A stretch of DNA of 64,000 nt, from positions 186,001 through 250,000 of the forward strand of contig PHBU01000004.1 in the NCBI GenBank assembly GCA_002840685.1. Reading direction: 5' to 3'. The notes under the pieces are model-generated. The model made no database searches. It saw nothing but the letters and a program-made list of their open reading frames with translations, and had not been told where the DNA came from. Shown here one piece after another: positions 1-8,442 of this stretch; position 1 is the stretch's first letter; the number at the start of each line of letters is the position of its first letter. Origin of the DNA: Chloroflexi bacterium HGW-Chloroflexi-6. Its GTDB lineage: Bacteria > Chloroflexota > Anaerolineae > Anaerolineales > Villigracilaceae. Both the position numbers and the translations under genes were made by a program.

Positions 1-1
1 T

Positions 2-598
2 TATTTTGGGCGCTGGAAGGCGCTCCATTATGCCGCCAAGCGTTTCTATGCTCCGTTGCTGCTCTCGGTGGCTGATTATGGAAAGGCCGTCAAGATCCAC
101 ATCACCAGCGACCTGGTCGAGCCGACCGATGGGCTTGTCCGTTGGCGCCTGGAAAGCCTCGACGGGCGGGTCATGCAGCAGGGTGAGCAGCTTGTCAGAG
201 TGGCGGCGCTTGCCGATACCCTTGTCAGTTCGTTTGATTTCTCGGTGCAGGTTACACCTGAAAACCAGCGCGAGGTTGTTTTTGTCGCCGAGCTGTGGCA
301 GGGAACGGAGTTGAAAGCGCGCAGCGTGACACCTTTTGTTTCCAATAAACATCTCGAATTGCGTGATGCTGATTTGAGCGTTGCCACCCGTGTCAAAGAC
401 AAAACTCTGTTTGTGGATGTCTCCGCCCAAACTCTGGCCCGTTTCGTGGAGCTCTCGATCGATGGAGCGGATCCCGTTTTCAGTGACAACTACTTCGACC
501 TCCCGGCTGGCGCAACCGTGACTGTGACCACACCTCTGCCTGAAAACTGGAATTCCAAATCGACGGTTCAGGTACGTTCCTTGCGCGAATCCTATTAA
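2..598 (+). CDS. Beta-mannosidase (GH2), C-terminal fragment
   Basis: This is the 3' part of a gene that begins before the window, open in frame from base 2. The first visible residues (YFGRWKALHYAAKRFYAPLL) match the end of the GH2 beta-mannosidase catalytic domain. About 150 residues of beta-rich sequence follow, as expected for the Ig-like C-terminal domains of these enzymes. The family removes terminal beta-D-mannose from oligosaccharides, usually in the cytoplasm. The catalytic glutamates lie in the missing part, so activity cannot be judged here. The MFS transporter and GH3 glucosidase that follow on the same strand suggest a glycan-use locus. Confidence 0.75.
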   Translation, partial: YFGRWKALHYAAKRFYAPLLLSVADYGKAVKIHITSDLVEPTDGLVRWRLESLDGRVMQQGEQLVRVAALADTLVSSFDFSVQVTPENQREVVFVAELWQGTELKARSVTPFVSNKHLELRDADLSVATRVKDKTLFVDVSAQTLARFVELSIDGADPVFSDNYFDLPAGATVTVTTPLPENWNSKSTVQVRSLRESY

Positions 599-645
599 GC
601 CCTCGCATTTACGCCACAGTTGACCAGCGTGCAAACCTGATTGAT

Positions 646-686
646 AACAAACCTCCCTGCTGTTTTCGTATGCGGGGAGGTTTGTT
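646..686 (+). terminator. Hairpin after the beta-mannosidase gene
   Basis: A perfect 12-bp stem (646-657 with 675-686) encloses a 17-nt loop, about 50 bases after the stop codon. There is no clear T tract after it, so it may be a weak terminator or an mRNA 3'-end stabiliser. Confidence 0.4.
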
Positions 687-797
687 GCGCTGTTCTGCGT
701 CTGCGTTGTGAGTCGCTGGTCAAAACTTTTCTCACTGGTTATACTTTCAGTTTGAGTATTGGTTTGGTAATCCCTGTAATCTGGTAGAAGGAAGTTC

Positions 798-2027
798 ATG
801 GTAAATCAGCAAAGCAACCATAAGTGGTATATCCTAACCCTGGTGGTCTTGACCAACATGTTCGTCGTTGCCATGCCGGCTATGGGGATGTCGGTGTTGG
901 CGAAAGAAATCTCGCAAGATCTAAGCCTGAACCTGGTGCAGGTCGGGGTGGTCTGGGGGGTGGGTTCCCTGCCTGCCATCCTGACCAGCCTCTTGGGTGG
1001 GGTGATCGGCGATAAAATCGGACCCAAACGGGTGCTGATCGCGGCAACGCTATTTGCGGGCCTGTTGGGCGCGGCGCGCGGCCTGGCAGTGGATTTTGTC
1101 TCGATGACGCTCATCGTTATTTTGCTGGGGGCGCTGATTCCCTTTGTTGCCATGAGTGGTATCAAAACTGCCGGGCAGTGGTTCCCATCTCATCAATTGG
1201 GGCTGGCCAACGGCCTGATTTCGATGGGCATGGCCTTCGGTTTCTTGATCGGCTCATTGTTGAGCGCCACCACTTTTTCCCCGTTGCTGGGCGGCTGGCG
1301 CAATGTGCTGATCGTTTATGGTTTGCTCGGGGCTTTGTTCAGCATTCCGTGGTATTTTTCGCGGGTAAACTCAAACGAAGCCAAAACTTCTGCGGCGGCG
1401 CTTTCGATGCGTAAGGCAGTCGGGCACATTGTTGGTTTGAAATACATCTGGCTGCTTGGGTTGACCCTTTTTGGGGTAAGCGGCGCGGTCCAGGGCATTC
1501 TCGGTTACCTGCCGCTCTATCTGCGCGGAATTGGCTGGCAGCCTGTCCATGCCGATGGGGCGCTTTCGGCCTTTCACACTATCAGCATGCTTTTTGTCCT
1601 GCCGATTGCGCTCTGGTCTGACTGGCTGGGTTCGCGCAAGTGCCTGTTGTTATTTGCAACGCTGATGGTTGCGCTGGGCTCCGGGCTGCTGAGTTTTGCC
1701 AGCGGCGGGTTGGTTTGGACGGCCGTGCTGCTGGCCGGGTTTGTGCGGGATGCCTTCATGGCAATTTTTATGACGATGGTCATCGAAACCGAGGGGGTTG
1801 GTCCCGCTTACGCCGGGACGGCCCTCGGGCTGACCATGGCGATCAGCGGTATCGGCAATGTACTTGCCCCGCCACTCGGCAACAGCCTGGCGAGTTTGTG
1901 GCCCGGCGCTCCGTTTGTTTTCTGGTCTGGCCTGACCCTTTTTGGGATGGTTTGCCTGTTGATGGTCAGAAAGGCAAACCCGAATCCCATCCCCCTAATT
2001 TTGGAAAACGTACCCGAACAAGGATAA
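798..2027 (+). CDS. MFS transporter
   Basis: A 409-residue integral membrane protein with about 12 hydrophobic segments. The loop after TM2 carries the MFS signature GDKIGPKR. Length and topology are normal for a 12-TM major facilitator. The substrate is not readable from the sequence. The downstream GH3 glycosidase begins only five bases after the stop codon, so the two are probably co-transcribed, and a sugar or oligosaccharide cargo is a reasonable inference. The ATG at 798 has an AGAAGGAAG purine run upstream. Confidence 0.8.
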   Translation: MVNQQSNHKWYILTLVVLTNMFVVAMPAMGMSVLAKEISQDLSLNLVQVGVVWGVGSLPAILTSLLGGVIGDKIGPKRVLIAATLFAGLLGAARGLAVDFVSMTLIVILLGALIPFVAMSGIKTAGQWFPSHQLGLANGLISMGMAFGFLIGSLLSATTFSPLLGGWRNVLIVYGLLGALFSIPWYFSRVNSNEAKTSAAALSMRKAVGHIVGLKYIWLLGLTLFGVSGAVQGILGYLPLYLRGIGWQPVHADGALSAFHTISMLFVLPIALWSDWLGSRKCLLLFATLMVALGSGLLSFASGGLVWTAVLLAGFVRDAFMAIFMTMVIETEGVGPAYAGTALGLTMAISGIGNVLAPPLGNSLASLWPGAPFVFWSGLTLFGMVCLLMVRKANPNPIPLILENVPEQG

Positions 2028-2032
2028 ACACA

Positions 2033-4231
2033 ATGCAAACAAAACAATCCCAACTCATCAAACCTGAGATCGAAACCAAGATTGACGGTTTGATGGCGCA
2101 AATGACCCTGCTCGAAAAAGCCGGCCAGCTCACCCAACTTGGCCCATCGATTGTCGGCGGCTTCGATTTCAACGCCTTTATGGAAAATCCCGACCCAGAA
2201 ATGTTCAAAAATGCGCAGCTTGATTTTCACGAGGATTGGATCGGCAAAGGCGAAGTCGGCGCGTATCTTGGTGTGCAGGGTCTGGATGAGATCAATCGCC
2301 TGCAAAAGATCGCTGTCGAGCAATCGCGGCTTGGCATTCCGCTCCTGTTTGGGCTGGATGTGATCCACGGCTACCGCACCATTTTCCCCATCCCGCTCGC
2401 CGAAGCCTGCAGTTGGGAACCGGAACTGGCCCGCAAAACTGCCGAGGTTGCCGCCCGGGAAGCCTCAGCCGCGGGCCTGCACTGGACCTTTGCGCCGATG
2501 GTGGATATTGCCCGCGATGCTCGTTGGGGACGGATCGCCGAGGGCGCGGGCGAGGACCCTTATCTTGGCAGCGCTTTCGCTGCCGCCCGTGTGCGTGGTT
2601 TCCAGGGCGACGATTTGTCCGACCCGCAGCATGTCGCCGCCTGCGCCAAGCATTACATCGGCTACGGCGGAGCGGTTGCTGGCCGCGACTACAACACCGT
2701 CGAGATGGCGCTCCAGACCTTGCAGGATATCTACCTGCCGCCCTTCGCCGCCGCTGCCGAAGCGGGTGTGCTGACCTTCATGAGCGGTTTCAACGATCTG
2801 AACGGTGTCCCGACTTCGGCCAATCGCTATACATTGACCGAGATCCTGCGCGGACAGTTGGGGTTCAACGGCTTCGTGGTCAGCGATTCCAATTCAATTG
2901 GCGAACTGGTCGCCCACGGCTATGCCGCCGACCGCAAGGATGCCGGTAAAAAAGCGCTCCTGGCGGGTGTCGATATGGATATGGTTACCAAAAGCCTGCG
3001 TTTCGACATCCCCGAACTGGTCGAGGCGGGTGTTCTTCCGTTGGATGTGGTCGACGAAGCTGTGCGCCGCATCTTGCGCGTCAAGTTCCTGCTGGGGTTG
3101 TTCGAGCGGCCCTATCGCTCCAGCGCCGAAAATGAAGCGGCGAACACCCTCTCGGCGGCGCATCTGGAACTGGCCCGCGAGGCAGCCCGCCGAGCCATCG
3201 TGCTGCTCAAGAACGAAGGCGGAATCCTGCCGCTTAGCCAGGAAAAGATCCGCAAAATCGCGGTCATTGGCCCGTTGGCCGATAGCCCCTTCGACATGCT
3301 CGGCTCGTGGGCTTTTACCGGTTCACCGCGGGATGTTGTCTCGATTTTGAGCGGGATCAAATCTGCCACGCAGGCCGAGGTGTTGTACGCGCCGGGCTGC
3401 GACATTAACGGCAAGCAGCCTGCAGATTTTGCCCAGGCCATCGAAGCAGCGATGCAGGCTGAGGTGGTCATCGCCGTTGTGGGTGAATCCGCCCGCATGA
3501 GCGGGGAAGCCGCCAGCCGCCTCGAGCTCGGTTTGCCAGGCCATCAGGAATCCTTGTTGAAAGCTTTGAAAGAAACCGGAAAGCCTCTGGTGGTGGTTCT
3601 GAGCAACGGACGCCCGCTGGCCTTGCCCTGGGTCGCTCAAAATGCCGATGCGTTGCTTGAAACCTGGCAGTTGGGTGTGCAGGCCGGCCCGGCAGTGGCC
3701 GATGTGCTTTTTGGCGCATATAACCCCAGCGGAAAACTGGTTGCAACCGTCCCTTATGTGGTGGGCCAGTGCCCGATCTATTACAACCATCCGAACACCG
3801 GCCGCCCCTCTGGTGATTTCTGGTTTACCTCAAGATATATTGACGGCCCTTTTGAGCCGCTCTACCCCTTTGGATTTGGCCTGAGTTATACGACTTTTGC
3901 TTACGCAGATTTGGAGATACTCCCCGGCGCGAAAAAAATCACCGTCAGCGCAACGGTTACCAATACCGGAACAGTGATGGGCGAGGAAGTAGTTCAGCTT
4001 TACATCCGCGATGTGGCTGCCAGCCGCGTGCGTCCGGTCAGGGAGTTGAAGGGGTTCCAGAAGATCCTGCTTGCCCCCGAACAGGGGCAGACTGTAGTTT
4101 TTGAACTGGAGGTTGCCAGCCTGGGTTTCCATGCTGAAGATATGCAATATGTGGTCGAGCCAGGGCAGTTCAAAGTTTGGGTTGGCACAAACTCAGCCGA
4201 AGGGCTGGAAGGCGAGTTTCAGGTTCGGTGA
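2033..4231 (+). CDS. Beta-glucosidase, glycoside hydrolase family 3
   Basis: A 732-residue GH3 enzyme of the BglX type. The N-terminal TIM barrel shows the family motifs LLFGLDVIHGYRTIFP, TFAPMVDIARDARWGR and ACAKHYIGYG. The nucleophile aspartate is in VVSDSNSI. The alpha/beta sandwich (LKNEGGILPL, GHQESLL) and a C-terminal fibronectin III-like domain (NTGTVMGEEVVQLYIRD) follow. There is no signal peptide, which points to cytoplasmic hydrolysis of imported beta-glycosides. The ATG at 2033 is preferred; an open frame upstream overlaps the transporter and is out of family. Confidence 0.92.
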   Translation: MQTKQSQLIKPEIETKIDGLMAQMTLLEKAGQLTQLGPSIVGGFDFNAFMENPDPEMFKNAQLDFHEDWIGKGEVGAYLGVQGLDEINRLQKIAVEQSRLGIPLLFGLDVIHGYRTIFPIPLAEACSWEPELARKTAEVAAREASAAGLHWTFAPMVDIARDARWGRIAEGAGEDPYLGSAFAAARVRGFQGDDLSDPQHVAACAKHYIGYGGAVAGRDYNTVEMALQTLQDIYLPPFAAAAEAGVLTFMSGFNDLNGVPTSANRYTLTEILRGQLGFNGFVVSDSNSIGELVAHGYAADRKDAGKKALLAGVDMDMVTKSLRFDIPELVEAGVLPLDVVDEAVRRILRVKFLLGLFERPYRSSAENEAANTLSAAHLELAREAARRAIVLLKNEGGILPLSQEKIRKIAVIGPLADSPFDMLGSWAFTGSPRDVVSILSGIKSATQAEVLYAPGCDINGKQPADFAQAIEAAMQAEVVIAVVGESARMSGEAASRLELGLPGHQESLLKALKETGKPLVVVLSNGRPLALPWVAQNADALLETWQLGVQAGPAVADVLFGAYNPSGKLVATVPYVVGQCPIYYNHPNTGRPSGDFWFTSRYIDGPFEPLYPFGFGLSYTTFAYADLEILPGAKKITVSATVTNTGTVMGEEVVQLYIRDVAASRVRPVRELKGFQKILLAPEQGQTVVFELEVASLGFHAEDMQYVVEPGQFKVWVGTNSAEGLEGEFQVR

Positions 4232-4280
4232 GCAAACCTTTGCTTGCGCTTTTTGGGGAAATTCGTTCCCGATAACATCA

Positions 4281-4330
4281 ACAAACGGTTCGCGCCTCAT
4301 TATCATGATAATGAGGCGCGAACCGTTTGT
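4281..4330. repeat. 50-bp perfect palindrome
   Basis: Bases 4281-4305 are the exact reverse complement of 4306-4330, centred on TCATGA. It lies between the GH3 stop codon and the 3' end of the tRNA gene, nine bases beyond the tRNA. As RNA it would form a stem of about 23 bp with a four-base loop, but neither side has a T tract. It could end or protect both convergent transcripts, or act as a DNA cruciform or protein-binding site. Confidence 0.85.
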
Positions 4331-4338
4331 GCTTCTTG

Positions 4339-4410
4339 AGCGGGTGACGGGACTCGAACCCGTGATATCTTGCTTGGGAAGCAAGCGTTCTACCACTGAA
4401 CTACACCCGC
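4339..4410 (-). tRNA. tRNA-Gly (anticodon CCC)
   Basis: On the minus strand the acceptor arms GCGGGTG and CACCCGC pair over seven bases. The anticodon stem CTTGC/GCAAG encloses the loop TTCCCAA, giving anticodon CCC. The T arm has ACGGG-TTCGAGT-CCCGT. The discriminator base is U and CCA is not encoded. The D arm (GTTCAGTGGTAGAAC) is normal for a bacterial glycine tRNA. Confidence 0.96.
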
Positions 4411-4561
4411 TTGGTGTGGCAAGATTATAGCCATGCCGGGAATCCCTGTCAAGCCTTGCCTGACAAATACGGAAGAATGGTTATGTGATGTAGATTTCTC
4501 ACCGTTTTTTTACAATCTTATTTCCTGCTTCGAGTATACTTTGCCCCGGAGAATATCTTAA

Positions 4562-5665
4562 ATGATTTTCGAAAATAGCGCTCTTGATCTGGCAATAGCC
4601 CTGGCACCTTACCCGCTGACAGGAGATTTCCTTGCCCGGGCCGAGGCACGCTTGTCATATTCGGTTGATTGGACGGATTTTTTGTTTTGGGTTAAACGGC
4701 ATGGCATTGGCGGCATGGTATTGGCCAATATGCATGTTTTGGGTGAGAAGCAATTTCCGCAAGATGTTTTTCAGCAACTTAAACGCTTTCAGTATCAATC
4801 TGGTTTGCATAACATGAAGTTGCTGTCTGAGTTGGCGAAGCTAAACACTTTGCTTGCATCCAACCAGATTCGATTCATTCCTCTCAAGGGGCCTCTTTTT
4901 TCACACCTGCTTTACAACTCATTCAACCTGCGCGCTTCTTTCGACCTTGACTTGCTTGTTTCTGCGGCCGATTTTCCCTGCGCAGACGCCCTGCTGCGCC
5001 AGGCCGGGTATGTCTGCTATGAGCCGTCTTTTGCTTTAACCCCACTCCAGGCGCGGCTATATGCGCAATACCGTCACCATTACTCCTATCGTCATCCTGA
5101 GCAGGGCATAGCCGTTGAGTTACACTGGTCTCTGGCAGAGCCCTATTATTTGAGCAGCGAGCTAAGCGAGCAATGGATGCGCCGGAGCATTCAGGAGCAA
5201 GTTCCGGGTCTTACGGTAAGCATATTATCCTACGAAGACATGCTCGTTTATACACTGGTACATGGCGCAAAACATCGCTGGAGTAGTGTCAAACTCTTGC
5301 TCGATTTGCTGGCCATTTTGCGCCTGCCCCATGAATTTGATTGGCAATTGGTGGAAAACTCTTTGCGTCTCACTCGCCTGGGGCGGGTTGCCGCCCAGGG
5401 AGTGGCTCTCTTACAGGAACTGTGGGGATTTGATGTTCCTGAACCACTTAATCAACTTGCTCGGCCCGATGCTGCCAGCCGTTTCTTGACCCGCTTCAGC
5501 CTGGATACTCTCTCCTGGCCGCAAACCGAAAAACGCGAGGACCCGCGCTGGTTTGGCTATGGCTTCTTGCTCAAGCCGGGTTTTGCTTACCAGGCTCATT
5601 ACATCTCTAAAATCCTGACTTCGCCACTGATCGAGCGGGCAAAACGATCAAAGGCGAAGCTCTAA
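4562..5665 (+). CDS. Lasso-cluster nucleotidyltransferase (NTP_transf_5-like)
   Basis: A 367-residue protein of the nucleotidyltransferase family often found in lasso-peptide clusters (PadeN in paeninodin clusters). The core is FIPLKGPL (residues about 105-112) followed by FDLDLLV (about 127-133), whose two aspartates fit the metal-binding pair. Known cluster relatives act on peptides already phosphorylated by the HPr-kinase-like enzyme. The gene converges on the kinase-like gene 5648-6571 and overlaps its 3' end by 18 bp. A GGAG lies upstream of the ATG. The exact modification here is unknown. Confidence 0.75.
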   Translation: MIFENSALDLAIALAPYPLTGDFLARAEARLSYSVDWTDFLFWVKRHGIGGMVLANMHVLGEKQFPQDVFQQLKRFQYQSGLHNMKLLSELAKLNTLLASNQIRFIPLKGPLFSHLLYNSFNLRASFDLDLLVSAADFPCADALLRQAGYVCYEPSFALTPLQARLYAQYRHHYSYRHPEQGIAVELHWSLAEPYYLSSELSEQWMRRSIQEQVPGLTVSILSYEDMLVYTLVHGAKHRWSSVKLLLDLLAILRLPHEFDWQLVENSLRLTRLGRVAAQGVALLQELWGFDVPEPLNQLARPDAASRFLTRFSLDTLSWPQTEKREDPRWFGYGFLLKPGFAYQAHYISKILTSPLIERAKRSKAKL

Positions 5666-6571
5666 ATCTGCCAGGATCGTATCGGCCAACATTTCAAGTT
5701 GTGGGGGTTGCTCAGGCCGAATCAGGCTTGCGGTTGGGATTTTCTGGGCCACTTTGCTGACCTTCTGAAAGTGTGCTGGCCGAACGCCCAGCCCCCCCAA
5801 AAACTTTTCTCGAAACGTATTATTCAGCAGCGTTGAAAACCTCACCATTCCCTTAAATTTTTCCAGCTTGATCTCTTTTTCGATGTGTGTTCCCAGCAGG
5901 TAAATTGCGCAAACCGGCTGCGGTTCGCACTTGAATTCATCGGGGGTTGGCAGGGCGCGCTTTGCAAGTTTGGGGCGCAAGGCCAGCACTTCTTCTGGCT
6001 TGATTTCAAGCGCTTGCAGCATATCGGGCCACAGGCGTAACTGGGGGAATGCCGGGTAGGCCAGACACTGACCATCGATGATGTCAATCGCTACCGTATC
6101 ATCAGCCAAAACGGGGCAACCGTGCCGGTAAAAAGCTGCCGCCAGGCTAGATTTGCCGCTGCTTGAGCGCCCCATCAAGATAACCGCACCCTTCGGTGTG
6201 GAGATGGCACTGGCGTGCAATACCAGCAACTCGCGCTGATGCAAAAGCGCCGCCCAGACCGTTCCCAGCAGGAATAGGCGCACTTCTTCTGCCAGGCTGC
6301 CAGGTTCTGGTTCGACAATGATTTCATTCCCGTTGCGCACCAAATAGCGGGCAATTTTGGGCATCTGGAGCAAGAACTGGGATGGAGCTGCCTGATAGAG
6401 CACACCGCTATTGATCGGGTTTTCCAGCGCCCTGGGCGTCTCGGCGCAGATCAGGTTCACATCGGCCTGTTTCGCCGTTTCTGGGGCTGAAACCAACTCT
6501 GGTAGTTCGATCTGGCTACGCAGTCGTAGTCCGGATATCGTGTAGTCAATCAGCTCGGGCACGCAGTTCAA
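5648..6571 (-). CDS. HPr-kinase-like protein, probable lasso-peptide kinase
   Basis: A 307-residue protein with a P-loop GRSSSGKSS (residues about 134-142) and a following VLADDTVAID, as in the C-terminal catalytic domain of HPr kinase. In paeninodin clusters such proteins (PadeK, ThcoK) phosphorylate the C-terminal serine of the lasso precursor, and the precursor here ends in Ser. Translation apparently starts at TTG 6571 within TTGA, sharing bases with the exporter stop codon; no ATG lies nearby, and the N-terminal YTISGLRLRSQIELPEL aligns with the second kinase-like gene of the cluster. It is the last gene of the minus-strand operon. Confidence 0.8.
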   Translation of the reverse strand: MNCVPELIDYTISGLRLRSQIELPELVSAPETAKQADVNLICAETPRALENPINSGVLYQAAPSQFLLQMPKIARYLVRNGNEIIVEPEPGSLAEEVRLFLLGTVWAALLHQRELLVLHASAISTPKGAVILMGRSSSGKSSLAAAFYRHGCPVLADDTVAIDIIDGQCLAYPAFPQLRLWPDMLQALEIKPEEVLALRPKLAKRALPTPDEFKCEPQPVCAIYLLGTHIEKEIKLEKFKGMVRFSTLLNNTFREKFLGGLGVRPAHFQKVSKVAQKIPTASLIRPEQPPQLEMLADTILADLELRL

Positions 6572-8433
6572 TCCTTTTCATTGGAAATAAATTGCTTCTC
6601 ATAGAGGCGGGCATACAGGCCGCTGTGAGCCAGCAAACTTTTATGAACGCCGCGTTCAATGATTTTACCGCGCTCAAGTACGAGAATCTCATCGGCATCG
6701 TGGACGGTGCTTAATCGGTGGGCGATCACCAGCGTGGCGCGTTCTCGGCGCACCCGAAAGAGGGCATCCTGCAGCAGAGACTCGTTGATGCTGTCGAGGT
6801 GGCTGGTGGCTTCATCCAGGAGCAGAATCGGTGTGTTTTTCAGCAGGGCGCGGGCAATTGCCAGACGCTGACGTTCGCCGCCGCTTAAACGCGCCCCAGC
6901 CTGGCCCAGAAAGGTTTCCAGCCCGTGCGGCAGGCTCTCGACCCATTCGGCCAGGTTTGCGGCTTCGAGTGCGGACCTAAGCTCGGCGTCGGTCGCTTCA
7001 GGGCGGGCGTAGCGCAGGTTGTCGCCCAAGGTACCCGGTGCGATGTAAATTCCCTGGCTGACCAGGCTGATCTGTTGCCTGAGCCATTCGAGCGGCAGGT
7101 CGCGCAAATCCTGACCGTCAAGAGCGATTTTTCCCTGATCCGGGTCGTAAAGGCGCGGGATCAGGTTGAAGATGGTACTCTTCCCGGCGCCGCTTGGGCC
7201 GACAATTGCCAGCATTTGGCCGGGATTTAGTGAAAAAGAGATATTTTCAAGGGCGTTTGCTGCATTGTCTGTCAAGGAGGGCTGGGCACTCTGGCCCATC
7301 AAACGCACGCTCCATGGACGGGCGGTTTCGCGCAAGGGAACTTCATCGTTAAATTGAAAGGTGACATTTTCAAAGCGCAATTCGCCGTGTGCTCGCGCTG
7401 GCAGATCGCTGCGCATCGGGCCTAGATTTTCTGTTTCCAGGTCGAGCAGTTCAAAAATACGCTGGTAGCCGACCAGGGCCATTGCAGTTCCTTGCGGCAG
7501 GCTGGAAAGAATTTGCAAGGCAGCATACAAACCACTCAGATAGGCTACGAAAGCGATGACTGTGCCAATGCTGAAGGCATTACCCAACACCAACAAACCA
7601 CCGACCGCGTAAACCAGGGCGGTCCCGATCGCGGCGATGCCGCTGGTCAGAACAATGATATTGGCGCTCAGATTATTTTGGGCTACTTCCAGGTCGCGCA
7701 CCTGACGGTTGAGCAAAAGGTAACGTTCAATTTCATGTTGCAGGCGGTTGAACAGACGCACGCTCAGAATACCGTTGGGCTGGGTTGTTTCAGCAACCTG
7801 TAATCCCAGCGCGGCATTGGCTTGCATGGCATTGATCGCCATTTTGCGGGCGGCGTAATTTCGTTTACGCGCCACCCAGCCCAATAAAGGGACAGCCAGC
7901 ATGGCGGCCAAACTCAGACGCCATTCGAGAGAAAACATCACCGCCAGCGTTCCGGCCAGCCGCAGCAGGCTGGTTAACCCTTCGGGAAAAGCGCGCTGGA
8001 TGATATTTGTGGTTTGCTGTACATCGCCGCTTAAGCGGGCGTTGATTTCACCGGGCGGAGCATGAACATACATGCGATAGGGCAGATGCTGCAGGTGGAT
8101 GTAGACCGCGTTGCGCAGGTTGAAGGTGACGCTGGCTGAGGCTGTGCCCAGAATACGGTTCTGAGCGACATTCAACCCGGACGAGAGCACTGGCAGCAAT
8201 ACCAGCAAAGCAGCCGCTATTGCCAGTTGGCTGAAATCTCCGCCTGCGGTGGCGCGGTCGACCACATCACGTAGAATGAGCGGTTGAGCCACGGTAAAAG
8301 CAACCGCGAGCAGGATGAAGAAAACCGCGATCAGCAGGCGCACGGTTTGGGGGCGATACCATTTCAGCACGCGTAACACAAATTTGCGCGACATCTTTGG
8401 AATGCGTTCTGGTTCGATTGATGGAATAGTCAT
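6568..8433 (-). CDS. ABC transporter, lasso-peptide exporter (D protein)
   Basis: A 621-residue fused ABC half-transporter: six-TM membrane domain, then a nucleotide-binding domain with Walker A GPSGAGKST, signature LSGGERQRLAIA and Walker B ILLLDEATSHLD. Exporters of this architecture provide transport and self-immunity in lasso-peptide clusters. There is no N-terminal C39 peptidase domain, which fits a cluster that has a separate B2 protease. It lies nine bases after the cyclase gene, in the same operon. Some sequence between the two domains (around residues 375-400) is longer than usual. Confidence 0.88.
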   Translation of the reverse strand: MTIPSIEPERIPKMSRKFVLRVLKWYRPQTVRLLIAVFFILLAVAFTVAQPLILRDVVDRATAGGDFSQLAIAAALLVLLPVLSSGLNVAQNRILGTASASVTFNLRNAVYIHLQHLPYRMYVHAPPGEINARLSGDVQQTTNIIQRAFPEGLTSLLRLAGTLAVMFSLEWRLSLAAMLAVPLLGWVARKRNYAARKMAINAMQANAALGLQVAETTQPNGILSVRLFNRLQHEIERYLLLNRQVRDLEVAQNNLSANIIVLTSGIAAIGTALVYAVGGLLVLGNAFSIGTVIAFVAYLSGLYAALQILSSLPQGTAMALVGYQRIFELLDLETENLGPMRSDLPARAHGELRFENVTFQFNDEVPLRETARPWSVRLMGQSAQPSLTDNAANALENISFSLNPGQMLAIVGPSGAGKSTIFNLIPRLYDPDQGKIALDGQDLRDLPLEWLRQQISLVSQGIYIAPGTLGDNLRYARPEATDAELRSALEAANLAEWVESLPHGLETFLGQAGARLSGGERQRLAIARALLKNTPILLLDEATSHLDSINESLLQDALFRVRRERATLVIAHRLSTVHDADEILVLERGKIIERGVHKSLLAHSGLYARLYEKQFISNEKD

Positions 8434-8442
8434 CTTGATTAT

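Noticed and set aside
1640-2032. Long N-terminal extension of the GH3 glucosidase
   Set aside because: The extra residues overlap the MFS gene in another frame and do not resemble GH3; ATG 2033 fits the family start.
4281-4330. Ordinary rho-independent terminator
   Set aside because: The stem is perfect and long but there is no T tract on either side, so it is reported as a palindrome.
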